Positions 54,939 to 62,717 of a stretch of DNA of 64,000 nt are shown one piece after another. Both the position numbers and the translations under genes were made by a program. Below the pieces are notes generated by a model. The model made no database searches and was not told where the DNA came from. It worked only from the letters and a program-made list of their open reading frames with translations. The first letter of the stretch is position 1, and each line of letters opens with the position of its first letter. This DNA comes from Leisingera daeponensis. GTDB lineage: Bacteria > Pseudomonadota > Alphaproteobacteria > Rhodobacterales > Rhodobacteraceae. The stretch is from positions 62,001 to 126,000 of the forward strand of contig NZ_JAHVJA010000007.1 in the NCBI RefSeq assembly GCF_019801465.1, in the 5' to 3' direction.

Positions 54939-55715
54939 TTACTTCATCGTGTAGACGTCGATGTCGAAGTACTTGTCATTGATCGCCTTGTAGGTGCCGT
55001 CGGCGCGGATCTCGGCCAGCGCGGCGTTCAGCTTCTCGCGCAGCGCGTCATCCTCTTGGCGCACGGCAATGCCGACGCCGTCGCCGACAAAGGCCGGATC
55101 GGTGATCGGCTCGCCTGCCAGTTCGCAGCAGCCGCCGTCATCACTCTTGGTTGTCCAGTCCAGCATCGGCAGCATGTCTCCGACCTGCAGGTCGATGCGG
55201 CCCGAGGCCATGTCGAGGTTGACCTCGTCCTGGGTCGGATAGAGGCGGATGTCGGCGTCCGGATAGGCCGCCTCGATGTAGTCGGCCTGGGTGGTGCCTG
55301 ATTGCGCGCCGATCACCATGCCGGACAGCGCCTCATTGGTGAATTCGGTGATGTCCGAACCTTTCGGCACCACATGGGTCATCGCGGCCAGGTAGTAGGG
55401 ATCGGTGAAATCGACCTGTTTCTTGCGCTCTTCGGTGATGAACATCGAGGCGATGATGAAGTCATACTTGTCCGCCAGAAGACCGGGGATGATGCCGTCC
55501 CAATCCTGCGCCACCACTGCGCAGTCTTCGCCGATGCGTTTGCACAGCTCCAGCCCGATCTCCACGTCGAAACCGGCAATGCTGCCGTCAGATTCGATGT
55601 AGTTGAACGGCGGATAGGCGCCCTCTGTGCCAAGCCGCAGCCCGTCCGCCGAGGCTGTGCCGGCGGCCATCGCGGCGGACGCCAGAGCGAGGGTCAGTGT
55701 CTTCTTCAATGTCAT
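54939..55715 (-). CDS. Amino-acid ABC transporter substrate-binding protein
   Basis: This 258-aa periplasmic protein starts at ATG 55715 after AGGAGG. A cleavable signal (TLTLALASAAMAAGTASA) is followed by the class 3 polar amino-acid fold: GLRLGTEGAYPPFNYIESDG, GFDVEIGLELCKRIG, FIIASMFITEERKKQVDFTD. The last is the typical binding loop. A Cys pair (GGCCELAG) is unusual and sits where histidine/arginine-type binders have one. The neighbouring racemase and GNAT genes suggest D-amino acids among its ligands. Confidence 0.93.
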   Translation of the reverse strand: MTLKKTLTLALASAAMAAGTASADGLRLGTEGAYPPFNYIESDGSIAGFDVEIGLELCKRIGEDCAVVAQDWDGIIPGLLADKYDFIIASMFITEERKKQVDFTDPYYLAAMTHVVPKGSDITEFTNEALSGMVIGAQSGTTQADYIEAAYPDADIRLYPTQDEVNLDMASGRIDLQVGDMLPMLDWTTKSDDGGCCELAGEPITDPAFVGDGVGIAVRQEDDALREKLNAALAEIRADGTYKAINDKYFDIDVYTMK

Positions 55716-55746
55716 GGGTAGTCCTCCTGTCGTTCCCAAATTCTGT

Positions 55747-56625
55747 TTATTTTTCAATGGCGGCGACCGGATCGCCGACATGGCCGGTGAAGCGGCCGTA
55801 CAGTCCGGCAATCCGGTTCAGGCGTTCTTCGACCTGGGGTCCCAGTTCCATGCACACGCCGTTAATGATGAGATTGGACAGGCTTGCCATCTGCGCCGTG
55901 GAATCCCAGAACTGATTGAATTGGGTCGGCACGGCAAAAACCTCGTCGGCGGCCTCATGGCCCCAGTCGCAGAACACATCGGTAATCAGGGTAACCGGGA
56001 TACCGGCGGACTTCGCCTCGCGTGCCAGAAGCTTGGCCAGACGGGAATAGCGGCGGGCCTCGAAGATCACCAAGCAAGCGTCCGGGTCCGTGGCCAGGAC
56101 TTCGGCAAAGTTTCCCCCTGCCAGGTCAACCAGGGTCACCTTGTCGCGCAGGTATTGCATCTGGTTGGCGAAATACTGGGCAAGCCCGCGTTCGGTCTGG
56201 AACCCGGCAACATAGACGTTTTGGGTTCTGGCCAGCCGGGCGACGACATTCTGCCATTCCGGGGACCGGGCATATTCATAGATCCGCACGACCGCGGCGA
56301 TCTCCAGTTCCATCCCTTGGGAAAGATGGCTTTCGTCATCGCGCGCGGTATTGCGCAGCTCATTCAGCCGGTCGCTGACCAGCCAGGGGTGATCCCCTAG
56401 ATCGTCTTTCAGATGCTCCTTCAGGTCCTTGAAGCTGGTGTAGCCGATTCCGCGGCAGAACCGGCCGACCGTGGCTTCGCTTACCCCTACTTTTTCGGCG
56501 AGGCTGGCGGCGGTCTCGAAAGGAACCTGATCCAAGGTGCTAAGCATGTAATTGGCAATGGCCCGCTCGGCTTTCGAACCGGTTTCGAGGGCATGGGTCA
56601 GTTGGGAACGGACAGGGGCAGGCAA
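55747..56625 (-). CDS. MurR/RpiR family regulator with SIS domain
   Basis: This 292-aa regulator starts at ATG 56625. The N-terminal HTH_6 domain (ASLAEKVGVSEATVGRFCRG) is followed by a SIS domain (VYVAGFQTERGLAQYFANQM; LVIFEARRYSRLAKLL). SIS domains normally bind sugar phosphates, but RpiR members also control amino-acid pathways. It leads the binding-protein gene by 31 bp, on the same strand, and probably regulates the whole cluster. The second SIS signature is poorly kept, so the ligand may be non-sugar. Confidence 0.88.
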   Translation of the reverse strand: MPAPVRSQLTHALETGSKAERAIANYMLSTLDQVPFETAASLAEKVGVSEATVGRFCRGIGYTSFKDLKEHLKDDLGDHPWLVSDRLNELRNTARDDESHLSQGMELEIAAVVRIYEYARSPEWQNVVARLARTQNVYVAGFQTERGLAQYFANQMQYLRDKVTLVDLAGGNFAEVLATDPDACLVIFEARRYSRLAKLLAREAKSAGIPVTLITDVFCDWGHEAADEVFAVPTQFNQFWDSTAQMASLSNLIINGVCMELGPQVEERLNRIAGLYGRFTGHVGDPVAAIEK

Positions 56626-56674
56626 CGTGGCGGACCTTGCGGTGGTGACGGATTGTCTGGCAAAAATGCAAGAT

Positions 56675-56711
56675 AACTTTCACACGGTCAACAAGAATCA
56701 AAAAACTTTCA
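56675..56711. promoter_or_regulatory. Candidate RpiR binding sites
   Basis: The sequence AACTTTCA occurs twice (56675-56682 and 56704-56711), 29 bp apart, about 50-85 bp before the RpiR start. It reads TGAAAGTT on the gene strand, like half-sites of MurR/RpiR proteins. Spacing near three helix turns suits side-by-side binding. Confidence 0.5.
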
Positions 56712-56761
56712 AAAAATGCCTGTGGTGAGTACGGATTTAACGCAGCAGAATCGGAGCGGTC

Positions 56762-57667
56762 ATGGTCCGGGTCGTAGCCGTCACTCTCTGGATCGAGGTG
56801 GTGGTATCGAGTGAGTTTCAGGGGCAACTCGAACCGATGGTGGATGGAAGCAATCTTCCTGACATGTCCGGACTGCGTAAGCCGGTCGAGATCGCGCAGG
56901 AAATTGCTGACGATGTGATGACCGATCTTGATAAGCTTAGCCGGTATCTGGGGCGGCATCCTGAGGGGCGGGGCAGCCTGGAGGCGCAGGCGCTCCTGCC
57001 ACCTGAACTTTGGGAACTGTTCCCAAGTGACGAGTTAGAGCATTTAAGATCATGGGCGGAGCCGGCGCTTGCAAGCCGCAATTTGCACTGGTCCAAGGGA
57101 ATTTCCTGCGGGGTATCTCTTCGAGTTCCAGAACTGCGAGGAGACGAGCCAATGTGTTTATCGCTTGGCCGCATAGAATTGGCGCTGGCCGTGGGGTCGG
57201 AGAACCTCAAACGCGACGTATGTGCCTTTTGCCCTTCGAAAAATCAATGTCAATACAAAGTGCAGGAACGGTACTTCCTGACGAAGCCTCCACGCGTTGT
57301 GTTTGCGCCGCATGATTACGCCCACATTCCTGTGCCCGGTGGATGGATCCCAGACGCGGTGATCTTGGACGAAAACTTACGTACCGGCGGAATCGACATG
57401 GGCACCACAACCCCGGCAAACACAATTTTGGGCTACCAAATTCAGCCGGAAAAACTGCTGGAGGCGCATCGATTGACGACGCCAGACACGCCTATGGGCC
57501 CCAAGGAAATTTTGGCTTGGCGATTTCGCAAAGAAGTTTTGGAGGCGATCTGCGAAGGCCAGCGGTTCATTACGCACGGTGGAATGGTAACAGTTCCGAA
57601 AGTCCGACCATTCATCTGGAATGAACAAGCACTACTGGTTCTAGATGGGACGCTCAGCTTGCTCTAA
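56762..57667 (+). pseudogene. Remnant of a phage/mobile-element helicase-like protein
   Basis: The frame (301 codons; GTG/ATG start uncertain) has a Cys cluster (DVCAFCPSKNQCQYKVQ), then VVFAPHDYAHIPVPGGW and DAVILDENLRTG. This order, Cys cluster then Walker-B-like DE, is seen in primase/helicase proteins of phages and integrative elements. No Walker A motif is present upstream, and the frame stops at LVLDGTLSLL, where such proteins usually go on. It therefore looks truncated at both ends. Lower GC than its neighbours and its place beside tRNA-Gln also suggest transfer. It could still be translated as a short protein. Confidence 0.5.
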
Positions 57668-57831
57668 ACCGTGGCGATGGCCTCCAGCGATCTACTGGGG
57701 GCCTCCCGACCCACCCTGAGCACCCGTTCAGAAGCCGCCACCATCACGCCAACCAACTGGGGCCGAAAACGGGGGGCATTTCGGGTGCTACGGGTCCCGG
57801 GAGTGCCTTAATTTCTTGTTTGAGAGGCCGA

Positions 57832-57906
57832 TGGCTGGGGTGGTAGGATTCGAACCTACGGTACACGGTACCAAAAACCGCTGCCTTACCACTTGGCTAC
57901 ACCCCA
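57832..57906 (-). tRNA. tRNA-Gln (anticodon TTG)
   Basis: On the minus strand the 75-nt gene begins TGGGGTGTAGCCAAGTGG and ends with an encoded CCA (57832-57834). The T-arm GGTTCGAATCC is standard. The anticodon loop TTTTGGT gives anticodon TTG (57872-57874). The 3' end points toward the helicase remnant, as at a tRNA integration site. Confidence 0.97.
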
Positions 57907-58217
57907 TCGGTGAGGCGCTGTCTAAAGTTTGTTTCGGAGGGGTGCAAGAGGGTTTTTGAAAAAAAGTGCAGTTCTTTTTCCGGCTCCGCCGGAAATCCTG
58001 CTGCAGTCCTTGCCGCAGTGGCTCCCGGGGGGGGCGGCAGTGCCGGAAATAGTCAGAGTTTCAACGTGCTAGCCTGTTTCCAAAGGCGAGCCTGGGTGCT
58101 GGATGCCGTCCGGAAAAACCACGCTGCAGAGGGCAGGGGCAGATGGGCTGAATAAGTGGAATGGCAGCACTTGCCAGGGCCCGCCCAATGTGGAGCCGGC
58201 CCTGAAAACTGCGGCAG
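57907..58217. other. Intergenic region between tRNA-Gln and CoA-transferase gene
   Basis: These 311 bp should hold the tRNA promoter (on the minus strand, upstream of 57906) and the end of the CoA-transferase transcript. No gene, repeat or clear terminator is seen. Confidence 0.5.
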
Positions 58218-60152
58218 TCAGGATCCCCAGATTGCCTGCTGGTGCGCCTCCTCGCCGCTCTCGAAAATGTGCGGCTGCACACCGCGGCTGGCAAGCTCGC
58301 CCTGCATCTTCAAGCGCATGAAGGCGCTGGTGGTGTAATGGGCAATCGTGGCGCTGTTTTTCTCCAGCGTCTGTCCAACCGAGGCGGCGTAGTCGTCTTG
58401 CAGGTCCTCGGCGATGCGGAAGCCGTTCTGGTTCATCACCATGCTGACATCGCGGCCGCTTCTGGCGAAGGCGTCCTGCAGCACCCGGTCCAGGTCCTCG
58501 ACGTCCTGCTTCTTGCGGACGCTCCAGCCTTCGAGGTTGAGGAACATGGTGTGGCGGGCGGCGTCATAGGTGACGCGTTCGGAAAGGTTGAGGTTCAGGA
58601 GGTCGTTCATCAGCCCCATCGGCTCATCCTGGAAGATGCGGTCATCCATCAGGGCGACGTTTTCGATGATCGGCTTGAACTCCATCTGGTCGAGGATGTC
58701 GCGCTGCAGGTCGATGCCGGGCGCGATTTCGATCAGCTCCAGGCCCTTGGGGGTCAGCTGCAGCACACAGCGTTCGGTCACATAGAGTACCGGCTGCGAG
58801 CGCTGGGAGGCGTAGGGGCCGGAGAAGGTGATCTGTTCGATCAGGCGCACGAACTTCTTGTTACGGCCCTCTTGGACGATGCGCAGCTCGCCGTTTTCAA
58901 CCGCGACCTTCAGGCCGCCCGCGGTGAAGGTGCCGGCAAAGACCACGGCGCGGGAGTTCTGCGAGATGTTGATGAAGCCGCCGCAACCGTTGAGGCGCCC
59001 GCCGAAGCGGGAGGCGTTGACGCTGCCCTCGGCATCGCATTCGGCCATGCCGAGACAGGTAAGGTCGAGACCGCCGCCGTCGTAAAAATCGAACATCTGG
59101 TTCTGGTCGATGATGGCGTCGGCATTGGCGGAGGAGCCGAAGCTGGAGCCGCCTGCCAGCACCCCGCCGACGGCGCCGGCCTCGGTGGTGAGGGTGATGT
59201 AGGGGGTGGCTTTTTCTTCGTTTGCCACGGCCGCGACGCCATCGGGGGCGCCGACGCCAAGGTTCACGGCGCCGTTCGGCGGCAGTTCGAAGGCGGCGCG
59301 GCGGGCGATGATCTTGCGCTGGTCCAGCGGCATCTTGGCGATGCCCTCCACCGGCACGCGGATTTCGCCGGAAAGCGCCGGATTGTGCTGCACTCCGTAG
59401 TTCATCCGGTGCATCTCCGGGTCATCGGCGACGCAGACGCAGTCCACCAGCAGGCCGGGGATCTTCACGTCCTTGGGCTTGATCGAACCGTCCTCGACGA
59501 TGCGTTCCACCTGGGCGATGACAATGCCGCCGTTGTTGTGGGCGGCCATCGCCTGGGCCAGACAGTCCAGCGTCAGCGCCTCGCGCTCCATGCTGATGTT
59601 GCCGGAACGGTCGGCGCTGGTGCCGCGGATAAAGGCGACGTCAATTTTCGTGGCCTTGTAGAACAGCCATTCCTCTCCGTCGACTTCGTGGTAGCGGACG
59701 ATGTCCTCCTCGGTGACCTTGTTGACCTTGCCGCCGCCATGGCGCGGGTCGACATAGGTGTGCAGTCCGACCTTGGAGAACAGGCCGGGCTGGCCGGCGG
59801 CGCAGGCGCGGTAGAGCTGGGAGATCACCCCCTGAGGCAGGTTGTAGCCGCAGATCTTGTTCTCCTGCGCGGCCTGAGCGACCTTGGGCATGCGGCCGAA
59901 GTTGCCGGCGATCACCCGGCGCAGGAGCCCGTCGTGATGCAGCCGCCCGGTGCCTAAACCCTTGCTGTCGCCTGCGCCCGCGCACATGATCAGGGTGAGG
60001 TCGCGGGGGGCGCCTTCGGCCAGAAAACGCTTTTCCAGCGCCGCATGCAGCATTTCCGGGATGCAGCTTTGCACGAAGCCAGTGGTGGTCACCACGTCGC
60101 CGTCGCGGATCAGCGCCATTGCCTGTTCTGTGGTTGTCGTCTTGTCTTTCAT
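58218..60152 (-). CDS. Acyl-CoA:acetate CoA-transferase (YdiF-like), with C-terminal extension
   Basis: This 644-aa protein starts at ATG 60152. Two CoA-transferase family I domains are fused: an alpha-like half (VVTTTGFVQSCIPEML) and a beta-like half with the catalytic Glu324 in TTEAGAVGG, where a glutamyl-CoA thioester forms. This resembles E. coli YdiF and propionate CoA-transferase. Beyond about residue 525 an extra 120-residue C-terminal part (LNLSERVTYDAARHTMFLNL onward) is present. It probably moves CoA between short-chain acyl groups, acetate or acetoacetate being typical; the exact substrates are unknown. Confidence 0.86.
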   Translation of the reverse strand: MKDKTTTTEQAMALIRDGDVVTTTGFVQSCIPEMLHAALEKRFLAEGAPRDLTLIMCAGAGDSKGLGTGRLHHDGLLRRVIAGNFGRMPKVAQAAQENKICGYNLPQGVISQLYRACAAGQPGLFSKVGLHTYVDPRHGGGKVNKVTEEDIVRYHEVDGEEWLFYKATKIDVAFIRGTSADRSGNISMEREALTLDCLAQAMAAHNNGGIVIAQVERIVEDGSIKPKDVKIPGLLVDCVCVADDPEMHRMNYGVQHNPALSGEIRVPVEGIAKMPLDQRKIIARRAAFELPPNGAVNLGVGAPDGVAAVANEEKATPYITLTTEAGAVGGVLAGGSSFGSSANADAIIDQNQMFDFYDGGGLDLTCLGMAECDAEGSVNASRFGGRLNGCGGFINISQNSRAVVFAGTFTAGGLKVAVENGELRIVQEGRNKKFVRLIEQITFSGPYASQRSQPVLYVTERCVLQLTPKGLELIEIAPGIDLQRDILDQMEFKPIIENVALMDDRIFQDEPMGLMNDLLNLNLSERVTYDAARHTMFLNLEGWSVRKKQDVEDLDRVLQDAFARSGRDVSMVMNQNGFRIAEDLQDDYAASVGQTLEKNSATIAHYTTSAFMRLKMQGELASRGVQPHIFESGEEAHQQAIWGS

Positions 60153-60398
60153 GGCTGCGCGTCCTCCCCCGTGCCGGTTGCCGCCGGATCGGGATCAGTA
60201 TCCTGACGGCAGTATGGTCGGGAATGTTAGGCGCTGCGCGGCACGCGGCTGTCTTTCGATTGCGTCAGCGTTTTGGGGAGTTACGACATCCGCCAGGAGG
60301 GGGGGGCGGGAAGTTTCCGATCGGCGTCATCCTGTGTCCGATAGGGCGAGCGGCCCAAAATTGCCGCTCGCCCCAAGGGGATTGTGCATTTTGCCTGC

Positions 60399-62486
60399 TC
60401 AGAACAGATTGAAGCCGGAGTCGTGCCAGTCTCTCAGCGTGAGACCCTCAAGGGCTACAGACCAATTACCACCGTCGGAAACCTCGATATAATCTCCGTA
60501 GTCAGTGATCTGCAGTGAATGGCGTGTCGCGCCGTACGCCTTGATGAGGTCCACGCCAAGCTCGAAATCCGTGATGGTGTCGCCGCCAGTGTGTGATGAC
60601 CGGAATACAAAAAGATCGGCTCCGGCACCACCTGTGAGCAGGTCATCGCCCATCCCGCCAATCAACAAGTCGTTGTGACCGCCCCCATCCAGAATGTCAT
60701 TGCCACCTTTGCCGCGCAGCTGGTCATTACCGTTGCCGCCCAGCAGTTCGTCGTGGCCTGTGCCACCGTTGAGGCGGTCATTGTGTGCACCACCGAAAAT
60801 AAAGTCATCCCCGGAGCCGCCGCTCAGAAGGTCTCTGCCTTGGCCGCCGGCCAAACAGTCGTCACCGCGGTTTCCGACCAGGGTATCCCATCCGTTGCCC
60901 CCCCGCAGGTCATCATTTCCTGCGCGCCCTTCTAGGTAATCTGCTCCCTTGCGCCCGTGAATAAAATCGCGAGCGTTGCTGCCTGTCAGGTCGTCACTGC
61001 CATTAGTGCCGATCGTGCGGTCCATGGCAACAAAGACGTCTTTCTGGAGCAGGCTGACGTCCGTGTTGCGGACGATGATCTCAGACAGTTTTGTATCCCA
61101 CAGCTCGGTCAGTTCCTTATCCGGAATACCCTCGCGCTCTTCGCTCCAGTAGGGGTCGCCATCGCGAAGGCGGGTGAATTGATCGATCATGACGATCGTG
61201 AAGGTTTCGCCCAGCAGGCCATCGCCATGTGGATCTTCGGCCAGGCCTCCAATCCAGGCGTCGACCAAATCGGTATCGCCATAAGCCTCCTCGAGTTTGG
61301 CCGCCAATGCTGCGTCGGACGTGATGTCGGAGAATTTCTCGGCCGGCGACAGCCCCAGGGCTTCGCGCAGCTCATTGTAGCTGGCAACGCCCATATCCCG
61401 GCCGCGCTGGATGTTGAGAGCGGCAAGGTCCAGCCCGCCGGCGCCGGGCGGCCCGAACAGGAAGGAGCGCACGTCCTCAACCACCTTGGTGTCAACGGCT
61501 TCCGAGGTCTGCGTGGCGGCGCCGCGCAGCACGTTTTCGATCATGTTTTTCTGGCTGATCAAGTGCGGCTGGAAAAAAGCATCGCGCAGGGCCAGCGGAT
61601 CCAGTTGATCTCCGCTCTCGGTAACGCGTTTCAGATTGGCGGAGAGCAGCGTGTGTCCCAGCCGGTAGACCGCAGTGGAAAATTCTATAGCGATCCCCGG
61701 ATTAACAGTCGGGTTGTAGCCCTGATAGGCGCCGAAAGCATCCTCTCCGATCAGGATAGGCAGGAACTCCTTGAAGGTTACGGCTTGCACCAGAGCCTCG
61801 ACCCGGGCGCGGGCGGCTTCAAAGAGCTGATCATCTGTCAGCATCGGGTCTCTTGCGGCCAATTCATCGACCAGGCGGTTGTGTTCGCGTGTGAACAGGG
61901 TGTGCATCGAGGTCAAAGCGACGTTTTCAGCGGCACGGACGTCGCCTGTCAGGAAGCCGTCTCCGTCCCGGAGCAGAAGATCGTCTTCTGTCATCTTCAG
62001 CTTGCCGCCGGCGCCCCGTATTGCGTTGAGCATCTCTTCGGTCGATCCGTAGATCATTGAAGCGTCGATATAGGCCGTGATCTCGTTGTGATACCCGTCG
62101 TGGTGGTGCTCCACCCGGGTAAAGGGAATGATCGCCTGGCCGGTGCCGAAGGGATCGAAGAACGGATCGCCTGCGGGCACTTTGATATGTGCGGTGATTT
62201 CGCTTTCTGCGCCGGATAGTGACAGATCGTGGTCCAGAAACTGCCCCCAGATCCATAGGAAGTCGGAGGCGCCTCCGGCTGTCTGCGTGCTGCCGTGCTG
62301 CTGTGACAGGATATTCGAAATCTCGCGCGGGTTGGGCCGGTCGCCACCGGCCATTTCTCCATTCGGGCCCAGGCCGCTGGGCGCCATCAGCATCAGCGCT
62401 GTGTTTGTTGCGCCCCAGTCCGGATGGTCGGGATTTGCGGAAGTGCCATCAGCGGGGCGCGCGGCCCCGATCTCTAAATTGGACAT
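60399..62486 (-). CDS. Animal-type haem peroxidase with C-terminal RTX repeats
   Basis: This 695-aa protein starts at ATG 62486 after GGGGAT. The catalytic domain has distal His86 with the haem-linking Asp85 (QFLDHDLSL), Arg200 and Glu201 (HTLFTREHNRL), and proximal His278 (YRLGHTLL), as in myeloperoxidase-type enzymes. From about residue 485 to 620 follow Gly-Asp nonapeptide repeats (GGNGWDTL, GGSGDDFIFGG, GGNGNDQLRG) that bind Ca2+. The C-terminus ends in a type I-like signal (SGFNLF). No Sec signal is seen, so a type I secretion system should export it. It may oxidise halides or other substrates outside the cell. Confidence 0.93.
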   Translation of the reverse strand: MSNLEIGAARPADGTSANPDHPDWGATNTALMLMAPSGLGPNGEMAGGDRPNPREISNILSQQHGSTQTAGGASDFLWIWGQFLDHDLSLSGAESEITAHIKVPAGDPFFDPFGTGQAIIPFTRVEHHHDGYHNEITAYIDASMIYGSTEEMLNAIRGAGGKLKMTEDDLLLRDGDGFLTGDVRAAENVALTSMHTLFTREHNRLVDELAARDPMLTDDQLFEAARARVEALVQAVTFKEFLPILIGEDAFGAYQGYNPTVNPGIAIEFSTAVYRLGHTLLSANLKRVTESGDQLDPLALRDAFFQPHLISQKNMIENVLRGAATQTSEAVDTKVVEDVRSFLFGPPGAGGLDLAALNIQRGRDMGVASYNELREALGLSPAEKFSDITSDAALAAKLEEAYGDTDLVDAWIGGLAEDPHGDGLLGETFTIVMIDQFTRLRDGDPYWSEEREGIPDKELTELWDTKLSEIIVRNTDVSLLQKDVFVAMDRTIGTNGSDDLTGSNARDFIHGRKGADYLEGRAGNDDLRGGNGWDTLVGNRGDDCLAGGQGRDLLSGGSGDDFIFGGAHNDRLNGGTGHDELLGGNGNDQLRGKGGNDILDGGGHNDLLIGGMGDDLLTGGAGADLFVFRSSHTGGDTITDFELGVDLIKAYGATRHSLQITDYGDYIEVSDGGNWSVALEGLTLRDWHDSGFNLF

Positions 62487-62717
62487 GTGATCCCCCAATC
62501 ACTCGTTACTTTTACTAAAATGCCGCCGCGCACTGCACGCTCCCCAGCGAACTGCGGCAGGCAGCCACCTGCTGGCCCCAACTAAAAAATACGGCCAGGG
62601 ACACAGGATCACCTTTCAGTTTATCATATTTTTGTGAGAAATTGTGAGTTTTCGTGATGTTTTTTTAGCGCGGAAGTTGTTGGGTATATCTCTTGAGGCC
62701 GCCGAAGCGGGTCCTTT

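Noticed and set aside
60675-60939. Short plus-strand frames in the RTX repeat region
   Set aside because: They are antisense to the Gly-Asp repeats, which generate regular open frames on both strands.
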